Source of the DNA: RPQJ01 sp963778185
Lineage (GTDB): Bacteria; Pseudomonadota; Gammaproteobacteria; Steroidobacterales; Steroidobacteraceae
Direction: 5' to 3'
Length of the DNA: 64,000 nucleotides
Assembly: GCA_963778185.1 (NCBI GenBank)
Contig: CAVZTF010000003.1
Coordinates: 124,001 to 188,000 of the forward strand
How positions within the stretch are numbered: the first letter of the stretch is position 1; each line of letters starts with the position of its first letter. The notes under the pieces were generated by a model. The model did no database searches, was not told the DNA's origin, and was given only the letters and a program-made list of their open reading frames with translations. The position numbers and the translations under genes were made by a program. Shown piece by piece: positions 59,854 to 64,000 of this stretch.

Positions 59854-60921
59854 TCAGCGGGCGCGGACCAGCAGCGCCGCCGTCACCACCGCGAGCAGCG
59901 CGGTCGGAATCCAGCCGACCAGCCACGGGGGCAGATCGAACAGCTGCCCGCTGCTCTCGAGCGTCTGGCTCAGTAGCACGAAGCCCGTGCCGATCAGGAT
60001 GCCGACCACCGTGCGCGCCCCCTGGCCGGACGAGCGCATGGGCCCGAGCGCGAACGGCAGCGCGAGGATGACCACGAGCATCAACGCGGCGACGCGCGCG
60101 GCGCGCGACCAGAGCGCGATCTTGAACTGCATGGAATCGAGATCGTTCCGCTCGAGGTGGCCGATGTACTGCACGAGGTCGCGCAGTCCCATGGTCTCCG
60201 GCTCCACGACCGCGAGCCCGAGGAAGTCCGGTGACAGCGTCGAGGCGATCTCCTGGACGCCGACCTTCTCCGCCTCGGTCCCGCCGTTCGCGAAACGGGT
60301 CTCGACGTAGTTCTCGAGACTCCAGCGCTTGTCCTCGTCGACCCGCGCGGACTCTGCGCGTCCGGCGCTCAGCAGCCGCCGCTGACCGTCGAAGCGGAAC
60401 ACCTGCACGCCGCCGTAGTGCGCATCTGCCGACTGCTGTTCGACGCTGATGATCTTGTCGCCGTCCCGCACCCAGGTGCCGCGATTGCCGGCGAGGCTGA
60501 ATTCGCTGAACTTGCTGAACACCTTGAGCTGCCGGGCGTACTTCTCGAGCGGCGGCGCGACGAACTCGCCCAGCATGACCATCACGACGGCGAGCACGAG
60601 CCCCGCCAGCCCGAGCCACCGGCAGAACTGCAGCGTCGTGATGCCGGCAGCGCGCATCACGACCATCTCGCTGCCGCGCGCCAGGTTGCCGAGCCCCAGC
60701 AGCGAACCGATCAGGGCGCCGACCGGCAGCAGGTCGAACATGTAGTTCGGCAGGTTGAGCGCGACGAACAGCATCGCCTGGCTGGCCGTGTAGCTGCCCG
60801 TGCCGATGTCGCCCTGCTGGCCGATGAACAGGAACAGCGCGCCGAGCGCGAGCAGCACCAGCATCGCGAGCGCGGTGTAGCCGAGGACCGTGCGCACCAG
60901 GTACATCCCCAGGGTGGGCAT
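59854..60921 (-). CDS. lptG: LPS export permease LptG
   Basis: A 355-residue inner-membrane permease of the LptB2FG complex that extracts lipopolysaccharide. It has three N-terminal and three C-terminal membrane helices flanking a periplasmic beta-jellyroll domain (about residues 130-260, e.g. GTWVRDGDKIISVEQ). It starts one base after the lptF stop. The coding order lptF-lptG, divergent from pepA, is conserved. Confidence 0.94.
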   Translation of the reverse strand: MPTLGMYLVRTVLGYTALAMLVLLALGALFLFIGQQGDIGTGSYTASQAMLFVALNLPNYMFDLLPVGALIGSLLGLGNLARGSEMVVMRAAGITTLQFCRWLGLAGLVLAVVMVMLGEFVAPPLEKYARQLKVFSKFSEFSLAGNRGTWVRDGDKIISVEQQSADAHYGGVQVFRFDGQRRLLSAGRAESARVDEDKRWSLENYVETRFANGGTEAEKVGVQEIASTLSPDFLGLAVVEPETMGLRDLVQYIGHLERNDLDSMQFKIALWSRAARVAALMLVVILALPFALGPMRSSGQGARTVVGILIGTGFVLLSQTLESSGQLFDLPPWLVGWIPTALLAVVTAALLVRAR

Positions 60922-60922
60922 C

Positions 60923-62017
60923 TCAGGCGCTCCTCGCCCGTCTGCGCCGCCAGAGCGGACCGGGACGTTCGTCGCGCCAGAGCAGCCAGGCCGCCAGCGC
61001 GAGCGGCAGCAGGTGCACCCACCACAGACCGAGGGCGCCGCCCGGGTCGCCCTTCTCGATCCAGACGCGGGTTGCGGCGAGCAGGTTCGAGTACGCGAAG
61101 TAGGCCAGCACCGCGAAGCCGATGCGCGCGTACCGCCCCTGCCGCGGCTGGAGCTTGGCGAGCGGCACCGCGAGCACCATGAGGACGAGGGCCATGGCAG
61201 GCACCGCCACGCGCCACGCGAGCTCCGCGCGATCCGGGTTGTCCGTCGACCCGATGAGGGCGCGGGTAGGCTTCACCTCGCGCCGCTCCTTCCTGGCCTT
61301 GTAGTCGGGCAGGCGCACCGCAATGCCGTGCTCCTTGAACTCGACCACCCGCCACTCGCGGGCGCCCGGCACGCCCTCGTAGCGGCGGCCGTCGAACAAC
61401 ACGAACAACTGCTCCGCCTGCCCCGCACCCCGCTGCTCGGCATGCTCCGCCACCGCGATCTCGAGCCGGTCCGCGTTGCGGCGCTGCACGAACACGCCTT
61501 CGATCTGGCCCTCCCGCCGCACCCGCTCGGCATAGAAGACCGCGTCGCCGCCCGCGAAGGAGCGGAATCGACCGGCCTCGAGCGCGCCGAACTGCGCGGC
61601 GCGCAGGGCCTCTATGCGGATCTCCTGGGCGCGCAGTCCGGCCGCGGGCACGATCCGGAAAGAGAGCAGCGCGAGGAGCGCGACGACGAACAGCGTGAGC
61701 AGCAGGATCGGCCGGTAGATACTCACGGGACCCACGCCGCAGGCGCTCATCGCGGTCATCTCGCTCTCGTGATAGAGGCGGCCGAGGGCGAGCACGATGC
61801 CGAGAAAGAGGCCGATCGGCACCAGCACCGTGAGCTGCTGCAGGGTCGTGAGCCCGATGAGCGCGAGCACGACGCTGCCCGGGAACCCGCCCTCGGCCGC
61901 CTGGGCGAGGACGCGGGCCAGCTGGTTCGACAGCAGGATCGCCAGCAGCACGCCCGTGACCGCGACGAAAGCCTGCGCGACCTCGCGCAGCAGGTAACGG
62001 TCGAGCTGGGTGAGCAC
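60923..62017 (-). CDS. lptF: LPS export permease LptF
   Basis: A 364-residue partner of LptG with the same layout: N-terminal membrane helices (LDRYLLREVAQAFVAVTGVLL, then LLSNQLARVLAQAAEGGFPG), a periplasmic jellyroll and C-terminal helices. The start is a GTG at 62017 (M-L-T-Q-L-D), matching the family; the open frame to 62095 is leader. It is divergent from pepA across a 95-base gap. Confidence 0.94.
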   Translation of the reverse strand: MLTQLDRYLLREVAQAFVAVTGVLLAILLSNQLARVLAQAAEGGFPGSVVLALIGLTTLQQLTVLVPIGLFLGIVLALGRLYHESEMTAMSACGVGPVSIYRPILLLTLFVVALLALLSFRIVPAAGLRAQEIRIEALRAAQFGALEAGRFRSFAGGDAVFYAERVRREGQIEGVFVQRRNADRLEIAVAEHAEQRGAGQAEQLFVLFDGRRYEGVPGAREWRVVEFKEHGIAVRLPDYKARKERREVKPTRALIGSTDNPDRAELAWRVAVPAMALVLMVLAVPLAKLQPRQGRYARIGFAVLAYFAYSNLLAATRVWIEKGDPGGALGLWWVHLLPLALAAWLLWRDERPGPLWRRRRARSA

Positions 62018-62112
62018 AGGTCGCGGCTCCAGACAGGAAACGGTAGACTCCGCCGGCCGCAAGTCTAACGGGCGGCGCATCCGGCCCACCAGCAAAAACG
62101 AAGGATCAGAGC

Positions 62113-63597
62113 ATGCGTTTCTACGCCGTCAGCGGCTCGGCTGCACGCCAGCGCACGGACTGTGCGATCGTCGGCCTGTATGAGAACGGAGCCCTGTCGA
62201 CCGCCGCCACCCAGCTCGACGCCGCCCTCGGCGGCCGGCTCACACGGCTCGTGAAGCGCGGCGACCTGCGCGGCAAGGCCCATGAGACCGTGCTGCTCGA
62301 CGTCGACCGCGGACCCTGCCCGCGCGTGCTCGTCGTGGGACTGGGGAAAAAGGACACCTTCAGGCGCAAGCAGTACCGCAAGGCCGTCCTGACCGCCGTG
62401 GCCGCGCTCGCCAAGACCGGGGCGCACGATGCCGTGAGCTACCTCTCCCAGGAGCCCGTGGCGGACACCGACGCCTACTACCGGGGGCGGCTCGCGGCCG
62501 AGGCGGCCGGACACGCGCTGTACCGCGTCCCGGCCATACGCAGCGCTCGCCAGCCGGCCGCGCCGGCGCTGAAGAGCCTCGGGATCGCGGTGCCGGAGCG
62601 CGACCAGAAGAAGGACGCCGAGCGCGGGCTCGCGCACGGCCGCGGCATCGCGCTCGGCGCCGCGCTCACGCGCGATCTCGCCAACCTGCCGGCCAACGTC
62701 TGCACGCCCTCCTATCTCGCACGGACGGCGCGCGAACTCGCTCGCGAGCACCGCAGTGTCAAGGTGCAGGTGCTCGACGAGGCGGAGTTGAAACGTCTCA
62801 AGATGGGCGCGTTCCTCTCCGTGACGGCCGGCACGGACGAGCCTGCGAAGCTGCTGGTCATCCGCTACCAGGGCGCCGCGCCGAAGCAGGCGCCGATCGC
62901 GCTGGTCGGCAAGGGCGTCACCTTCGACAGCGGCGGCATCTCGCTCAAGCAGCCGGTCGCCATGGACGAGATGAAGTTCGACATGACGGGCGCGGCAAGC
63001 GTCTTCGGCGCGCTGAAGGCCGCCGCCGAACTCGGGCTGGCGTTGAACCTGGTCGGCATCGTGCCGGCCTGCGAGAACATGCCGAGCGGCCGCGCGACCA
63101 AGCCTGGCGACATCGTGCACAGCATGTCGGGCCAGACGATCGAGGTGATCAACACCGACGCGGAGGGTCGCCTGATCCTGTGCGACGCACTCACCTACTC
63201 GCGGCGCTTCAAGCCCGCCCTGGTGATCGACGTCGCCACGCTCACCGGCGCCTGCGTGATTGCGCTCGGCGCGCACACTTCCGCGGTGATGAGCAACGAC
63301 GACGAGCTGGCCGCGCAGATCGTGGAAGCGGGCCGTCGCGCCGAGGACCGAGCCTGGCACATGCCCATGGCCGAGGAGTACCACGAGCAGCTCAAGAGCA
63401 ATTTCGCGGACTTCACGAATTCCTGCGGTCGCGACGGCGGCGCCATCACGGCCGCCTGCTTCCTGGCGAAGTTCACCAACGGCTTGCGCTGGGCACACCT
63501 TGACATCGCCGGCACGGCGTACCTCGGGGGCGCGCAGAAAGGCAGCACCGGGCGACCGGTGCCGATGCTCGTCGACTTCCTGATCCACCGTCGCTGA
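62113..63597 (+). CDS. pepA: Leucyl aminopeptidase (cytosol aminopeptidase)
   Basis: A 494-residue M17 metallo-aminopeptidase that removes N-terminal residues from peptides; in E. coli PepA also acts as a DNA-binding regulator. The metal-binding and catalytic motifs are VGKGVTFDSGGISLK, MKFDMTGAA and the invariant NTDAEGRL. Full length. An AAGGA site precedes the ATG. holC starts two bases after its stop. Confidence 0.97.
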   Translation: MRFYAVSGSAARQRTDCAIVGLYENGALSTAATQLDAALGGRLTRLVKRGDLRGKAHETVLLDVDRGPCPRVLVVGLGKKDTFRRKQYRKAVLTAVAALAKTGAHDAVSYLSQEPVADTDAYYRGRLAAEAAGHALYRVPAIRSARQPAAPALKSLGIAVPERDQKKDAERGLAHGRGIALGAALTRDLANLPANVCTPSYLARTARELAREHRSVKVQVLDEAELKRLKMGAFLSVTAGTDEPAKLLVIRYQGAAPKQAPIALVGKGVTFDSGGISLKQPVAMDEMKFDMTGAASVFGALKAAAELGLALNLVGIVPACENMPSGRATKPGDIVHSMSGQTIEVINTDAEGRLILCDALTYSRRFKPALVIDVATLTGACVIALGAHTSAVMSNDDELAAQIVEAGRRAEDRAWHMPMAEEYHEQLKSNFADFTNSCGRDGGAITAACFLAKFTNGLRWAHLDIAGTAYLGGAQKGSTGRPVPMLVDFLIHRR

Positions 63598-63599
63598 CC

Positions 63600-64000
63600 G
63601 TGGCGCCGACGAAGGTCGATTTCTACCTGCTCGCCACGCCCGACGCCCGGGCGCGCCTCACGACCGCCTGCCGGTTGGCCGAGAAGGCGTGCGACCAGGG
63701 GCTGCGCGTCGCCGTGCGCACCTCGGGGCCCGCCGAGTCCGCCGAGGTGGACGAACTGATGTGGACATTCAGCGACCGCAGCTTCGTGCCGCACGGAGTG
63801 TTGCCGGCCGAGCCGGCGTTCGCCGCCGCAACGCCGGTGCTGATCGCGAGCGGCGCGCTGCCGGAGTCGCACCGCGACGTGCTGATCAACCTCGCCCACG
63901 ATCTTCCTGCGGACTTCGCGAGTTACGCGCGCGTCTGCGAGATCGTCGCGGGCGACGAGGACGCCAAGCGCGGGGCCCGCGTGCGCTGGCGTGGCTACAA
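63600..64000 (+). CDS. holC: DNA polymerase III chi subunit, truncated by window end
   Basis: The frame runs from a GTG at 63600 to the window end (about 133 residues visible). It opens M-A-P-T-K-V-D-F-Y-L-L, the typical chi start, and contains CRLAEKACDQGLRVAVRT and LINLAHDLPADF. Chi links the clamp loader to SSB. The order pepA-holC (then usually valS) is conserved, which supports the call. Only the last part is missing. Confidence 0.92.
   Translation, partial: MAPTKVDFYLLATPDARARLTTACRLAEKACDQGLRVAVRTSGPAESAEVDELMWTFSDRSFVPHGVLPAEPAFAAATPVLIASGALPESHRDVLINLAHDLPADFASYARVCEIVAGDEDAKRGARVRWRGY

Overview
The window is about 64 kb of GC-rich (roughly two-thirds G+C by eye), densely coding chromosome from a bacterium that looks like a gammaproteobacterium. 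The evidence is conserved gene order: rpsP-rimM-trmD beside ffh and the ypjD/corB pair; rpsF-rpsR-DUF2232-rplI-dnaB-alr; rnr-rlmB; miaA-hfq-hflX-hflK-hflC-DUF2065-purA; amiC-mutL upstream of miaA; nnr-tsaE divergent from queG; pcnB-folK-(dNK)-panB-panC; and lptF-lptG divergent from pepA-holC. The DUF6502/DUF5666 lipoproteins, a TTC38-like protein and the kinase/PP2C/FHA trio suggest a deep, free-living high-GC lineage (Nevskiales/Steroidobacterales/Xanthomonadales-like), but the sequence alone does not fix the genus. No rRNA, insertion sequence, phage or CRISPR array was seen.

Layout. 1-16.3 kb is core information processing: translation and secretion genes (trmD fragment, rimM, rpsP, ffh), two membrane proteins, radA, a Ser/Thr kinase - PP2C phosphatase - FHA signalling trio, then alr-dnaB-rplI-DUF2232-rpsR-rpsF and rlmB-rnr on the minus strand, closed by tRNA-Leu(CAG). 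16.4-18.7 kb carries a sigma70-like promoter, a cyclic-di-GMP (GEMM-I) riboswitch and a secreted five-repeat Ig-like adhesin candidate. 18.8-36.9 kb returns to housekeeping genes, ending at tRNA-Glu(CTC).

The accessory part runs from 37 to 57.3 kb. It starts with a 1274-residue SARP-type regulator (winged helix, BTAD, degenerate cyclase, ATPase, TPR), divergent from a TTC38-family TPR protein and a small exported protein. Their shared promoter region holds TTCACG repeats at 11 and 23 bp spacing. It continues with a large exported Cys-rich protein of unknown function, then a tight minus-strand set: a SLOG domain fused to duplicated 2TM (SLATT-like) modules, an NRAMP-like transporter lacking the usual metal-binding motifs, and a TIR-TM-TPR protein. 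That set is the best candidate for an undescribed nucleotide-signal or conflict system. An orphan oligopeptide-binding lipoprotein follows, then a coupled operon of a DUF6502 protein, a DUF5666 lipoprotein and a DUF5666-PKD-cytochrome c lipoprotein, ending in a clear intrinsic terminator.

57.3-64 kb holds an unknown Pro/Ala-rich protein, a cytochrome c'/cytochrome b561 pair, an RDD protein, lptG/lptF, pepA and the start of holC. Many neighbours overlap by 1-4 bases (hflK/hflC, mutL/miaA, nnr/tsaE, folK/dNK, DUF6502/DUF5666, rnr/rlmB), which suggests translational coupling. Several convergent pairs overlap at their 3' ends. All functions are read from sequence motifs and gene order; no database search was run.
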